64,000 bases of DNA. Source: JBPYCR01 sp051846915 (lineage in GTDB: Bacteria; Bacillota; Bacilli; Bacillales; Amphibacillaceae). Positions 8,864 through 17,171 of this stretch are shown here, one piece after another (the stretch's first letter is position 1; each line of letters opens with the position of its first letter). The DNA is taken from the NCBI RefSeq assembly GCF_051846915.1, contig NZ_JBPYCR010000016.1:1-64000 (forward strand). Direction: 5' to 3'. The notes below the pieces were generated by a model. That model was given only the letters and a program-made list of their open reading frames with translations. It searched no databases and was not told the DNA's origin. A program made the position numbers and the translations under genes.

Positions 8864-10336
8864 ATGACAATAGAGGTTCGAGTGAGATATGCGCCAAGTC
8901 CAACAGGTGATTTGCACATCGGTAATGCGCGTACGGCTTTATTCAATTATTTATATGCGAAACATTTTGATGGAAAATTTATAATTCGAACGGAAGATAC
9001 AGATGCCAATAGAAATGTCGAGGGCGGAGAAGCAAGCCAGCTGACATTTTTGAAATGGCTAGGTATTGAATGGGATGAAGGTGCGGACATCGGTGGAGCG
9101 TATGGACCGTATCGCCAAATGGAGCGGCTCGATTTGTATCAAAAATATGTAGATGAATTACTGGAACGTGACCTAGCTTATGAATGTTATATGACAGCAG
9201 AAGAATTGGAACAAGAGCGTGAAGAGCAGCGAGCAAATGGACAAGTACCCAAATATTCCGGTGCACATGCCCATTTAACAGCCGAACAGAAAAAGGCGTT
9301 TCGTGAAGAAGGACGGAAACCAAGCATTCGTCTTCGGGTGCCGGCCAATCGCACGTATACGTTCCACGATCTTGTAAGAAGTAATATCTCATTTGAATCC
9401 AGTGATTTTGGCGATTGGGTTATCGTGAAAAAAGATGGCATTCCGACGTATAATTTTGCCGTTGCCATTGATGATCATCTCATGGAAATTACGCACGTAC
9501 TGCGTGGCGAGGAGCATATTTCCAATACACCAAGGCAAATGATGATCTATGATGCATTTGGTTGGACGCCGCCAACATTCGGGCATATGACCCTTATTTT
9601 AAATGAAGATCGGAAAAAACTGAGTAAGCGAGACCAACATATTTTACAATTTATTGAGCAATATCGAGATTTAGGGTATTTACCAGAGGCACTTTTTAAT
9701 TTTATAACGTTACTTGGCTGGTCGCCTGTTGGGGAGGAAGAGATTTTTAATAAAGAAAAGCTGATTGAAATTTTCGATCCGGAACGTTTATCCACATCAG
9801 CAGCAATCTTTGATGTGCAAAAGTTAAAATGGATGAATGGTGAATATATAAAAGCAGCGGATGTACAAACAGTAATTGATCTAGCGTTACCGCATTTAGT
9901 AAGAGCAGGAAAAGTAGCTGAAGATATGGATGCTACGACTCGGAAATGGGTGGAGGAAGTAATCGCACTCTACCATGCCCAATTACGCTACGGAGCGGAA
10001 ATTGTCGATCTAACGGAGTTGTTTTTTAAGCGGGAAATTGATTATGACGAAGCTGCAAAAGAAGTGCTCGCTGGCGAGCAGGTGTTGGAAGTGTTACAAG
10101 TATTTACAGATAAATTGATTCATTTAGACGAGTTCAACAAAGATGAAATTAAACTGCAATTTAAAGCGACACAAAAAGAAACAAAGCACCGAGGTAAAAA
10201 GCTATTTATGCCTATACGGGTAGCGACAACCGGACAGACACATGGACCGGAGTTGCCAAAAGCGATAGAATTATTAGGGAAAGAAGTTATTCTCAATAGA
10301 CTTGATCTTGTTTTAAGTGATCTTGAAGCAGAATGA
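8864..10336 (+). CDS. gltX: Glutamate--tRNA ligase
   Basis: This is a 490-residue class I aminoacyl-tRNA synthetase that charges tRNA-Glu, and in Bacillaceae usually also tRNA-Gln, which is then amidated by GatCAB. The HIGH-type motif HIGN is at residues 18-21 after PSPTGDL, and the KMSKS-type motif KLSKR is at 252-256. The C-terminal anticodon-binding helical domain is complete. ATG follows GAGGGGA. The gene stands apart from yacL by 422 bases and is followed by a cysteine T-box before cysE, the same arrangement as in B. subtilis. Whether it is discriminating or not cannot be decided from sequence alone. Confidence 0.97.
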   Translation: MTIEVRVRYAPSPTGDLHIGNARTALFNYLYAKHFDGKFIIRTEDTDANRNVEGGEASQLTFLKWLGIEWDEGADIGGAYGPYRQMERLDLYQKYVDELLERDLAYECYMTAEELEQEREEQRANGQVPKYSGAHAHLTAEQKKAFREEGRKPSIRLRVPANRTYTFHDLVRSNISFESSDFGDWVIVKKDGIPTYNFAVAIDDHLMEITHVLRGEEHISNTPRQMMIYDAFGWTPPTFGHMTLILNEDRKKLSKRDQHILQFIEQYRDLGYLPEALFNFITLLGWSPVGEEEIFNKEKLIEIFDPERLSTSAAIFDVQKLKWMNGEYIKAADVQTVIDLALPHLVRAGKVAEDMDATTRKWVEEVIALYHAQLRYGAEIVDLTELFFKREIDYDEAAKEVLAGEQVLEVLQVFTDKLIHLDEFNKDEIKLQFKATQKETKHRGKKLFMPIRVATTGQTHGPELPKAIELLGKEVILNRLDLVLSDLEAE

Positions 10337-10377
10337 TTCACATACAGGAGATTGTGTAATATAGTGTTATTATGAAA

Positions 10378-10441
10378 AGTTATTCAAAAAGTCCGGTAAA
10401 ATTTGTCGACGTAGCGCTTTTTACCTTCCCTTTTGAATACG
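10378..10441 (+). repeat. Repeat family C, short copy (hairpin element)
   Basis: The segment has inverted ends TATTCAAAA and TTTTGAATA with an inner pair GGTAAAA and TTTTTACC, forming one long imperfect hairpin with a GC-rich loop. The ends resemble the TTCAAAAAG termini of the longer element at 63601-63801, so I group the two. There is no T run after the stem, so it is probably not a terminator. It lies between gltX and the T-box. Confidence 0.55.
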
Positions 10442-10449
10442 GATTATAA

Positions 10450-10706
10450 ATAATTGAACGTGGAAAAGGAAAAGTAAAATGCAACCAACTCATACAGAGA
10501 GAATCACCATCGGCTGAAAGTGATTTTTAGTTGCTGCTTTTGAAATGCCCCTTTGAGTCCATTATGGAAAAATGAGTACATAATGGCGGTTGCTCTACCG
10601 TTATAAGAGATGGAGTTGGGAGTATTGGTTTGTATCCATGCTCCAAACAGGGTGGAACCGCGTCAAAAGCGCCTCTGTGTATATTATGCACAGGGGCCTT
10701 TTTCGT
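10450..10706 (+). promoter_or_regulatory. T-box leader sensing tRNA-Cys
   Basis: A full T-box leader precedes cysE-cysS. The T-box sequence AGGGTGGAACCGCG is at about 10649-10662 and is followed by a terminator (arms near GCCTCTGTG and CACAGGGGC, then TTTTT, 10667-10706). In Stem I the specifier loop reads GAAATGCCCCTTTGAG, so the specifier codon is TGC (Cys) at 10546-10548. The acceptor-pairing bulge TGGA fits UCCA, the 3' end expected for tRNA-Cys. Uncharged tRNA-Cys should stabilise the antiterminator and turn on serine acetyltransferase and cysteinyl-tRNA synthetase. Confidence 0.93.
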
Positions 10707-10710
10707 AGGT

Positions 10711-10970
10711 CAGAAAGTTTGAAACTTAGTGCATCGCTGTCTAGCTTTGACGTACAAATGTATTCGGTGGGATGAAAGCATAGCTACAGTCCCAGGATGT
10801 TCTAGTGCAAATCTTTTCGATGGGGCGAGCATTTACGCACAGTCCCAGGACGTGGTGTTCTAAGCAGCCCCTCGAGGTCTTAAGCAATAAATCATCGTGA
10901 CTAAAATCCGTCACTACGATTTCTTACTTAAGCCATGCCTGTGGATGCCCAGGGCGCTTGCGCTTTTCTT
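10711..10970 (+). repeat. Repeat family A, copy 1
   Basis: This is an imperfect palindromic intergenic repeat. It opens with AGGTCAGAAAG, then CTGTCTAGCTT, and ends GGGCGCTTGCGCTTTTCTT. The core holds the inverted pair CTTAAGCAA / TTCTTACTTAAG around a loop arm (CGTGAC / GTCACTACG) and the block CAGCCCCTCGAGG. A variable middle module includes GCATTTACGCACAGTCC, shared with the copy at 16210. It lies between the T-box terminator and cysE and adds about 260 bases of leader. I see no coding potential. Confidence 0.8.
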
Positions 10971-11084
10971 TATGTAAAAACATAAGATGAAACCGTAAAT
11001 TGATTGATACTAGTCCCATCGTGGACTGTTAACTAGAGATCAATAATTGAAAAAAATATAAAGAGATAGAGGAGGCATATAGTC

Positions 11085-11726
11085 ATGTTTAAACGGATGA
11101 AAGAAGATATGGATGTCGTATTTGAACAAGATCCTGCCGCACGCACTTATTTTGAAGTATTCCTAACCTATTCCGGCTTACACGCCGTATGGAGCCACCG
11201 TATTGCCCATGCATTTTATAAGCGTAAATGGTTCTTTCTTGCACGGATTATTTCTCAGTTGAGTCGATTTTTTACTGGTATCGAAATCCATCCCGGTGCA
11301 AAGATAGGCAGAAGATTTTTTATAGACCATGGGATGGGTGTTGTCATTGGAGAAACATGTGAAATTGGAAATAATGTTACAATTTATCAAGGAGTGACCC
11401 TTGGAGGCACCGGTCATGAAAAAGGAAAACGGCATCCTACACTAAAGGACAACGCGCTTGTTGCAACAGGTGCGAAGGTTCTTGGTTCTATAACTATTGG
11501 TGAAAATGCTAAAGTGGGCGGCGGGTCAGTCGTTCTGAACGATGTTCCTGATGATGCAACAGTAGTTGGTATACCCGGTCGGGTCGTCAAACATAAAGGG
11601 GAAAAGGTTCGACGGGGATTGGATCATCATAAATTGCCTGATCCCGTTAAGGATAGATGTAATCAATTGCAAACGGAAATCGATGAATTAAAGAAAGAGA
11701 TCATGAAGCTGAAAGAAGGGAATTGA
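11085..11726 (+). CDS. cysE: Serine O-acetyltransferase
   Basis: This 213-residue enzyme makes O-acetylserine from serine and acetyl-CoA, the committed step of cysteine synthesis. An N-terminal helical domain (about 1-60) is followed by the left-handed beta-helix built from hexapeptide repeats, with catalytic histidine motifs in FIDHGMGVVIGE and GHEKGKRHPT. ATG follows GAGGAGG at good spacing. It is four bases from cysS and both lie under the cysteine T-box, so supply and charging of cysteine are controlled together. Confidence 0.97.
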   Translation: MFKRMKEDMDVVFEQDPAARTYFEVFLTYSGLHAVWSHRIAHAFYKRKWFFLARIISQLSRFFTGIEIHPGAKIGRRFFIDHGMGVVIGETCEIGNNVTIYQGVTLGGTGHEKGKRHPTLKDNALVATGAKVLGSITIGENAKVGGGSVVLNDVPDDATVVGIPGRVVKHKGEKVRRGLDHHKLPDPVKDRCNQLQTEIDELKKEIMKLKEGN

Positions 11727-11730
11727 GTCC

Positions 11731-13131
11731 ATGTCGATCACAATTTATAATACGATGACACGTAAGAAAGAAACGTTCACCCCGATTGTGGAAAATGAGG
11801 TAAGCATGTATGTTTGCGGACCGACGGTTTATAATTATATTCATATCGGAAACGCAAGACCCGCGATTGTTTTTGATACAGTACGGCGTTACTTTGAGTA
11901 TAAAGGCTTTAGCGTAAAATATGTGCTTAATTTTACAGATGTGGATGATAAAATAATTGATGCCGCCAATAAGACGGGCGAGAAAGTAAGTGATTTGACG
12001 AACCGTTTTATTGATGCTTATTTGAAGGACGTTCAAGCATTAGGAGTGAAACCGGCAACGTATCATCCACGCGTCACCGATACAATGGACGAAATTATTA
12101 CATTTATCGGCGGGCTTGTTGAAAAAGGGTATGCCTATGAAGTGGATGGCGATGTATATTTCAAGCCACGCATGTTTGATGAGTATGGAAAGCTTTCTGA
12201 TCAATCTGTGGATGAACTCCGCTCCGGAGCGCGCATAAAAGTCGGTGAAAAGAAAACCGATCCGCTTGATTTCGCCTTATGGAAAGGTGCCAAACCGGAT
12301 GAAATTGCATGGGATTCACCTTGGGGGAAAGGACGCCCTGGTTGGCATATTGAATGTTCAGCAATGGCAAAAAAATATTTGGGCGAGACGATCGACATTC
12401 ATGCCGGAGGGCAAGATCTAGCATTCCCGCACCATGAGAACGAAATCGCGCAATCTGAGGCATTAAATGAACAACCTTTTGCTAATTATTGGATGCACAA
12501 CGGGTACATGAATATTGATAATGAAAAAATGTCGAAATCATTGGGCAACTTTGTGTTGACAAAAGATTTAATTCAAATGCATGACCCGAAAGTAATTCGC
12601 TTTTTTATGTTAAGTGTACATTATCGCAATCCGATTAATTTCACGGATGAGTTGTTGCAAGGTGCGAAAAATAGCCTTGAACGGATCCAAACAACATACT
12701 TTAATTTGGAACATCGCAAGAAAACGAGCATGAATCTTGCCGGTAATGTAGATGGATGGCTCGAAAAGGTGGAAACGTTCAAGAACCAATTTGAAGCGGC
12801 TATGGACGATGATTTTAATACAGCAAATGCGATTTCTGTTTTATTTGAAGCTGCTAAAGAAGCAAACCTGTACTTAGAATCAAAGCAGACGGACGAGAAA
12901 GTGATCGGTGCTTTTCAACAAGTCATTACAGACTTACTCCGTGTATTAGGTATCCAAATGGACGAATTGGATGAATTGTTGGATGCTGATATCGATGCTT
13001 TAATTAAAGAACGAACTGCAGCCAGAAAAAATCGTGACTTTAAACGGGCGGATGAAATTCGTGATATGCTCCAGGAGAAAGATATTATTCTTGAAGATAC
13101 GGACCAAGGGGTTCGCTGGAGAAGAGGCTGA
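11731..13131 (+). CDS. cysS: Cysteine--tRNA ligase
   Basis: This 466-residue class I synthetase carries HIGN at residues 38-41, KMSKS at 266-270, and the zinc ligands that give cysteine specificity: C29 in YVCGPTVYN, the cysteine in HIECSAMA, and the histidine and glutamate in FPHHENEIAQSE. The length is typical. It starts four bases after cysE and ends three bases before mrnC. Expression should follow the upstream Cys T-box. Confidence 0.98.
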   Translation: MSITIYNTMTRKKETFTPIVENEVSMYVCGPTVYNYIHIGNARPAIVFDTVRRYFEYKGFSVKYVLNFTDVDDKIIDAANKTGEKVSDLTNRFIDAYLKDVQALGVKPATYHPRVTDTMDEIITFIGGLVEKGYAYEVDGDVYFKPRMFDEYGKLSDQSVDELRSGARIKVGEKKTDPLDFALWKGAKPDEIAWDSPWGKGRPGWHIECSAMAKKYLGETIDIHAGGQDLAFPHHENEIAQSEALNEQPFANYWMHNGYMNIDNEKMSKSLGNFVLTKDLIQMHDPKVIRFFMLSVHYRNPINFTDELLQGAKNSLERIQTTYFNLEHRKKTSMNLAGNVDGWLEKVETFKNQFEAAMDDDFNTANAISVLFEAAKEANLYLESKQTDEKVIGAFQQVITDLLRVLGIQMDELDELLDADIDALIKERTAARKNRDFKRADEIRDMLQEKDIILEDTDQGVRWRRG

Positions 13132-13134
13132 TTA

Positions 13135-13539
13135 ATGACGACACTTGACCCAAAACAAATGAAGAGCTTAACGCTCGCTTATATCGGGGATGCTGTCTAT
13201 GAATTGCACGTACGGCAATTTCTCATTCATTCCGGAGAGATTAAACCGAATGACTTACATCAAAAAGCGATAACTTTTGTATCTGCTGAGGCGCAAGCAA
13301 AAGTAGTTCGTCACTGGCTGGAAGAGCATTGGCTGACGGATGAAGAAAAAAATATTGTAAGAAGGGGGCGGAATGCCAAGTCTGCATCTGCCCCAAAAAA
13401 CACATCAATCCAAACGTACCGCCTTAGCACAGGGTTTGAAGCGTTGATTGGCTATCACTATGTGGCGAAAAATGAACAACGATTAAATGAATTGTTGTCG
13501 GAGTCGACACGTTTTATTACGATACAAAAACGGTTATGA
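13135..13539 (+). CDS. mrnC: Mini-ribonuclease III
   Basis: The product (134 residues) is an RNase III catalytic domain without the double-stranded RNA-binding domain. The signature YIGDAVYELHVRQ carries the conserved acidic residues. In B. subtilis this enzyme matures both ends of 23S rRNA with the help of L3. It lies directly between cysS and rlmB, the usual Firmicute order, so cysteine-tRNA charging is co-transcribed with rRNA maturation functions. Confidence 0.95.
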   Translation: MTTLDPKQMKSLTLAYIGDAVYELHVRQFLIHSGEIKPNDLHQKAITFVSAEAQAKVVRHWLEEHWLTDEEKNIVRRGRNAKSASAPKNTSIQTYRLSTGFEALIGYHYVAKNEQRLNELLSESTRFITIQKRL

Positions 13540-13562
13540 CTTATAAGGAAGGAATGTAGAAA

Positions 13563-14315
13563 ATGGATGAAGAAGAGCTTATTATTGGGAAAAATCCCGT
13601 TCTGGAGGCGCTTAAATCAGGCAGATCTGTAAATAAAGTAATGCTTTCCGATCAATTAAATGATAAAGCGGCATATCAATTTGTACAAGCTTGCAAACAA
13701 GCAAATACATTTATGCAAAAAGTACCGCGAAAGAAGCTTGATCAAGTTACGAATGGAAATCACCAAGGAGTTGCGGCGTATGTCGCATCTTATCAATATG
13801 CAACAATGGATGATTTATTCGCACATGCTGAACAAAAGAAAGAAGCTCCATTCTTTGTTATATTGGATGAGTTGGAAGACCCGCATAATTTAGGGTCTAT
13901 TTTACGTACGGCTGATGCAACTGGTGTGCATGGCATCATTATCCCGAAGCGCCGTTCGGTTGGGTTGACGGCAACAGTCGCAAAGACGGCATCCGGAGCT
14001 CTAGAACATATACCGGTAACGAGAGTGACTAACATTTCCAATACGATTGAAACGTTAAAAAAGCAGCATGTATGGGTTGTTGGTACAGAAGGAAATGCAA
14101 CAGAAGATTATCGCACGCTTGACGGAAATATACCGATTGCCCTCGTTGTAGGGAATGAAGGCAAAGGGATGAGCCGGCTCGTAAAGGAAAAATGTGACTG
14201 GACGGTTAGTTTGCCAATGAAGGGGAGTATTTCTTCTTTAAATGCGTCAGTTGCTTGCAGCTTGCTGCTGTATGAAGTGTTTAGAAAAAGAAACCCATTG
14301 GGAGAATCTCCATGA
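13563..14315 (+). CDS. rlmB: 23S rRNA (guanosine-2'-O-)-methyltransferase RlmB
   Basis: The 250-residue product is a SPOUT-class (TrmH-type) methyltransferase. An N-terminal L30e-like substrate-binding domain (about 1-75) is followed by the knotted SAM-binding domain with LDELEDPHNLGSILRTAD, VVGNEGKGMSRLV and the C-terminal SLNASVACSLLLYE. It probably methylates the guanosine equivalent to G2251 of 23S rRNA. The stop overlaps the next start as ATGA, which implies translational coupling to rae1. Confidence 0.93.
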   Translation: MDEEELIIGKNPVLEALKSGRSVNKVMLSDQLNDKAAYQFVQACKQANTFMQKVPRKKLDQVTNGNHQGVAAYVASYQYATMDDLFAHAEQKKEAPFFVILDELEDPHNLGSILRTADATGVHGIIIPKRRSVGLTATVAKTASGALEHIPVTRVTNISNTIETLKKQHVWVVGTEGNATEDYRTLDGNIPIALVVGNEGKGMSRLVKEKCDWTVSLPMKGSISSLNASVACSLLLYEVFRKRNPLGESP

Positions 14316-14821
14316 ATATTTTATTAGTAGATGGCTATAATGTCATCGGTGCGTGGCAGGAACTCCAAGCGATAAAACAAACAGATATGGAACAGGCAAG
14401 AGATCGACTCATCGATTTGATGGCGGAATATAAGGCATTTACTGGAATACGGGTAATTATCGTTTTTGATGCTTATTATGTTAGTGGTAAAGAAAGTACA
14501 ATGAATATTCATCATGTCGAAGTGATTTTTACAAAGGAGAAAGAAACGGCGGATGAGTGTATTGAAAAGCTTATAAAATCATTGAAAAACATTAAAAACC
14601 AAGTATACGTAGCAACATCGGATTACGCGGAGCAACGGACGATTTTCAGCCAGGGTGCTTTACGAATATCGGCTAGAGAACTGCTTATCGAGCTGAAACA
14701 AATTCAGAACAGTATCGAAAAAAAGGTTGTAAAAGAGCAAAACAAGAAGCCCCAATCCAAAATTATCCTAAATAAACAAACGATGGAGTTATTTGAGAAG
14801 TGGCGAAGGGGCAAGATTTAA
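14312..14821 (+). CDS. rae1: Ribosome-associated endoribonuclease Rae1 (YacP, NYN domain)
   Basis: This 169-residue protein has a NYN (PIN-like) nuclease fold. Acidic catalytic positions are visible in ILLVDGYNVIGAW and VIIVFDAYYV, with a further conserved region around VATSDYAEQR. In B. subtilis the orthologue enters the ribosomal A site and cuts certain mRNAs during translation. The last 30 residues are lysine-rich, consistent with RNA contact. It overlaps rlmB by four bases. A short GC-rich hairpin with a T run follows near 14829-14856. Confidence 0.9.
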   Translation: MNILLVDGYNVIGAWQELQAIKQTDMEQARDRLIDLMAEYKAFTGIRVIIVFDAYYVSGKESTMNIHHVEVIFTKEKETADECIEKLIKSLKNIKNQVYVATSDYAEQRTIFSQGALRISARELLIELKQIQNSIEKKVVKEQNKKPQSKIILNKQTMELFEKWRRGKI

Positions 14822-14893
14822 GTAAAACGCTGTCGGCTGTGCGGCTCTTTTTTTGTCAAAAAAGAGGTTTAATTGGCGGTATGCCGAATTATA

Positions 14894-14922
14894 TTGATGT
14901 TTCGTGAGCCATGTTGTATAAT
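14894..14922 (+). promoter_or_regulatory. Promoter of sigH
   Basis: TTGATG at 14894-14899 and TATAAT at 14917-14922 are separated by 17 bases, with the sigH ATG 44 bases beyond. This is a SigA-type promoter by sequence. In B. subtilis the sigH promoter is repressed by AbrB; no AbrB site can be recognised by eye here. Confidence 0.75.
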
Positions 14923-14965
14923 GACTTTTAATAATGGCTGTGTCACGGTCAGGGGGTCATACAGA

Positions 14966-15616
14966 ATGGCTGTCAATCAATTAAAAAAAGTAGAAGTAAG
15001 TTTCAAGGCCATGATAGACGAGGAAGTTTTACAGCAGGTCCAGCAAGGTAATAAGCATGCGCTTAATCATTTGATAGAGAAGTACCGAAGTTTTGTATAT
15101 GCAAAAGCCCAAACCTATTTCTTAATTGGTAGTGATCGGGAAGATGTTATTCAAGAGGGAATGATTGGTTTATACAAGGCAATTCGTGATTACGATGGGG
15201 ACAAGCTTGCATCGTTTAAGCGATTTGCCGAGCTATGCATAAAGCGACAAATCATTACCTCCATCAAAACGGCGACGAGACAGAAGCATATCCCTTTAAA
15301 CTCCTATGTATCACTGGATAAACCGATCTATGATGAAGAATCAGATAGGACATTACTCGATGTCATTGCCGGATCTAAGGCAATCGATCCACAGGAACTA
15401 TTGATAAATCGTGAAAGGTTCGATTTTGTAAAAGATAAATTATCTGAATCATTAAGCGATTTAGAAAAGAAAGTTCTCTATTTTTATTTGGATGGGTGGT
15501 CTTATGAGGAAATTTCGGAAGAGTTAAATCGGCATGTCAAGTCAGTGGATAATGCCTTGCAGCGGGTTAAGCGGAAGATGGAACAGTTCGTTGAATTAAA
15601 TGAACTCGTTATTTGA
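14966..15616 (+). CDS. sigH: RNA polymerase sigma factor SigH
   Basis: This 216-residue sigma-70-family factor drives early sporulation and competence genes in Bacillus. Region 2 includes YFLIGSDREDVIQEGMIGLY and the DNA-melting segment, and region 4 includes LDGWSYEEISEELNRHVKSV. The ATG is preceded by AGGGGG and gives the family length; longer in-frame alternatives start upstream of the promoter. It has its own promoter between rae1 and rpmG. Its presence indicates a spore-forming lineage, but does not prove sporulation. Confidence 0.96.
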   Translation: MAVNQLKKVEVSFKAMIDEEVLQQVQQGNKHALNHLIEKYRSFVYAKAQTYFLIGSDREDVIQEGMIGLYKAIRDYDGDKLASFKRFAELCIKRQIITSIKTATRQKHIPLNSYVSLDKPIYDEESDRTLLDVIAGSKAIDPQELLINRERFDFVKDKLSESLSDLEKKVLYFYLDGWSYEEISEELNRHVKSVDNALQRVKRKMEQFVELNELVI

Positions 15617-15740
15617 ATGCGTTTTCTTAATAGCCTATGATACTTGTGTAATAAGGAGATCAGTGTTTGAAAGCATTGACATAGGACTGAAGACATGCTA
15701 ATGTATATAGAGCAAAAACCCTTGTTTGGGGTGAGGAAAC

Positions 15741-15890
15741 TTGAATAAAAAAATAACGTTGGCTTGTTCAATCTGTTCAAGCAGAAATTATACAACGAAT
15801 AAAAATATATCGACTAACCTGAATCGTTTGGAAGTGAACAAATTTTGTAAAAGATGCGAAAAGCACACACTGCATCAAGAGACAAAATAG
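15741..15890 (+). CDS. rpmG: 50S ribosomal protein L33
   Basis: This gene is too short for a usual ORF cutoff. It encodes 49 residues beginning (M)NKKITLACSICSSRNYTT from a TTG start, seven bases after GTGAGG. The zinc-binding cysteine pairs CSIC and CKRC mark the zinc-containing (C+) form of L33. It sits in the standard sigH-rpmG-secE-nusG order, 18 bases before secE. Confidence 0.92.
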   Translation: MNKKITLACSICSSRNYTTNKNISTNLNRLEVNKFCKRCEKHTLHQETK

Positions 15891-15908
15891 GGAGTTTGGA
15901 GGAACAAA

Positions 15909-16097
15909 GTGAATATCTTTAAATTTTTAAAAGATGTATCTCGAGAAATGAAAAAGGTAAGTTGGCCCAAGGGACGGGAATTGACCAGTTATACGATTAC
16001 TGTTATAGTAACAGTATCGTTTGTAGCGTTGTTTTTTGCAGTCGTTGATCTTGGCATCACGCAAGTTTTAAACAATGTACCTTTTTTGAATAATTAA
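15909..16097 (+). CDS. secE: Preprotein translocase subunit SecE
   Basis: The product is a 62-residue, single-membrane-span SecE of the short Gram-positive type. The conserved cytoplasmic amphipathic segment FLKDVSREMKKVSWP precedes the transmembrane helix (about residues 30-55). The GTG start follows GGAGGA. Together with SecY, encoded at 54752, it forms the essential core of the Sec channel. A terminator follows 45 bases later, so nusG is at least partly uncoupled. Confidence 0.95.
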   Translation: MNIFKFLKDVSREMKKVSWPKGRELTSYTITVIVTVSFVALFFAVVDLGITQVLNNVPFLNN

Positions 16098-16140
16098 TAA
16101 GCGCTTATGCTATAATAAATCCAATGCTATTTATTTCCAA

Positions 16141-16171
16141 TAAAAAACCCGCTGAATAAACGGGTTTTTTT
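16141..16171 (+). terminator. Rho-independent terminator after secE
   Basis: The stem AAAAAACCCG pairs with CGGGTTTTTTT around a nine-base loop. In B. subtilis secE and nusG are closely linked; here a terminator and a repeat element separate them. Confidence 0.88.
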
Positions 16172-16209
16172 AATATGGTTAGAATAACAACATATTGAAA
16201 ATGGGTAAC

Positions 16210-16342
16210 AAAGTATAAAGTAGTCGTTATCGGTCTAGCTTGGTCGCACACGATGTACTAGTGAATGCGTTGTGACACGAGCATTTACGCGCAGTCCTAA
16301 GGATGTAGCGGTTTTAGCTTACGAGACCGCTTGCGCTTTTCT
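16210..16342 (+). repeat. Repeat family A, copy between secE and nusG
   Basis: The element begins AAGTATAAAG with CGGTCTAGCTTGG and ends CCGCTTGCGCTTTTCT. Its middle contains GCATTTACGCGCAGTCC, almost identical to the middle of the copy at 10711, but it lacks the CCCCTCGAGG core. It therefore looks like a variant with a different internal module. It lies in the nusG leader. Confidence 0.65.
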
Positions 16343-16414
16343 GTGTTGTATCGTGCAACGGTTAATTAATAAATGTTATAAGGGAGGGAAGGGCAAATCA
16401 AATTGTCCAAATGA

Positions 16415-16948
16415 ATGGAAAAAAATTGGTATGTTATTCACACATATTCCGGGTATGAAAACAAAGTAAAAATGAACTTGGAAAAAAGAGTAGAGACAAT
16501 GGGGATGGAAGACAAGATCTTTCGTGTGATTTTCCCAGAAGATGAAGAAACGGAAATAAAGGATGGCAAGAAGAAAGTAGCTAAGAAGAAAGTATTCCCT
16601 GGTTACGTGCTAGCGGAAATGATTATGACAGATGATTCATGGTATGTTGTAAGAAACACACCAGGAGTTACTGGGTTTGTTGGCTCAAGCGGACAGGGCA
16701 CGAAGCCGACCTCATTGCTTCCACATGAAGTAGATGCCGTGTTAAAGCGGATGGGAGTAGATGAGAAAGTTGTTCATATCGACTTTGAAGTAAAAGAGAA
16801 CGTTCGTGTGATGGAAGGTCCATTTGCAGACTTTACAGGAACAATTGAGCATATTGATCTTGATAAACAAAAAGTGAAAGTACATGTGAACATGTTCGGT
16901 CGTGAAACGCCTGTCGAGCTTGATTTTTCTCAAATCGATAAATTATAA
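16415..16948 (+). CDS. nusG: Transcription termination/antitermination factor NusG
   Basis: The 177 residues match the B. subtilis length. An NGN domain (NWYVIHTYSGYENKVK, residues 4-19) is joined to a C-terminal KOW domain (NVRVMEGPFADFTGTIE). It binds RNA polymerase and modulates pausing and termination. The only in-frame ATG sits about 20 bases after the purine-rich GGAGGGAAGGG, farther than usual, and a second out-of-frame ATG lies four bases upstream. Initiation may therefore be inefficient or structure-dependent. It is preceded by a family A repeat rather than coupled to secE. Confidence 0.97.
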   Translation: MEKNWYVIHTYSGYENKVKMNLEKRVETMGMEDKIFRVIFPEDEETEIKDGKKKVAKKKVFPGYVLAEMIMTDDSWYVVRNTPGVTGFVGSSGQGTKPTSLLPHEVDAVLKRMGVDEKVVHIDFEVKENVRVMEGPFADFTGTIEHIDLDKQKVKVHVNMFGRETPVELDFSQIDKL

Positions 16949-17007
16949 ATGCATTTATCTATGAAGTGCTCTGTTCTTCACAATTTTAGTAGGAAGTCAT
17001 TTTATTC

Positions 17008-17036
17008 TTGCATTCTATTGATATTCATGCTAAAAT
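17008..17036 (+). promoter_or_regulatory. Promoter of the rplK-rplA operon
   Basis: TTGCAT at 17008-17013 and TAAAAT at 17031-17036 are separated by 17 bases. The leader to rplK would be about 130 bases and contains the candidate L1-binding structure. Confidence 0.65.
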
Positions 17037-17085
17037 TCTTTTGTTATTCATGTTCTCTTTTCACATAAAGGATAGGTTAACAGGA

Positions 17086-17151
17086 GTGGGAGGGAAGCCT
17101 TGCATGTTGCATTTTTGACATAGGCGAGGAAACCCAATTACCACATCACGG
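17086..17151 (+). promoter_or_regulatory. Candidate L1-responsive leader of rplK
   Basis: GTGGGAGGG (17086-17094) and ATTACCACATCACGG (17137-17151) bracket a short leader just before the rplK ribosome site; GTGG can pair with CCAC. The same pair of motifs recurs in front of rplA (17910-17936). In bacteria L1 commonly represses the L11-L1 operon by binding an mRNA mimic of its rRNA site, so I infer an L1 operator. The assignment needs a covariance-model match. Confidence 0.55.
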
Positions 17152-17171
17152 ACTTTAAGGAGGTGTGTTTC

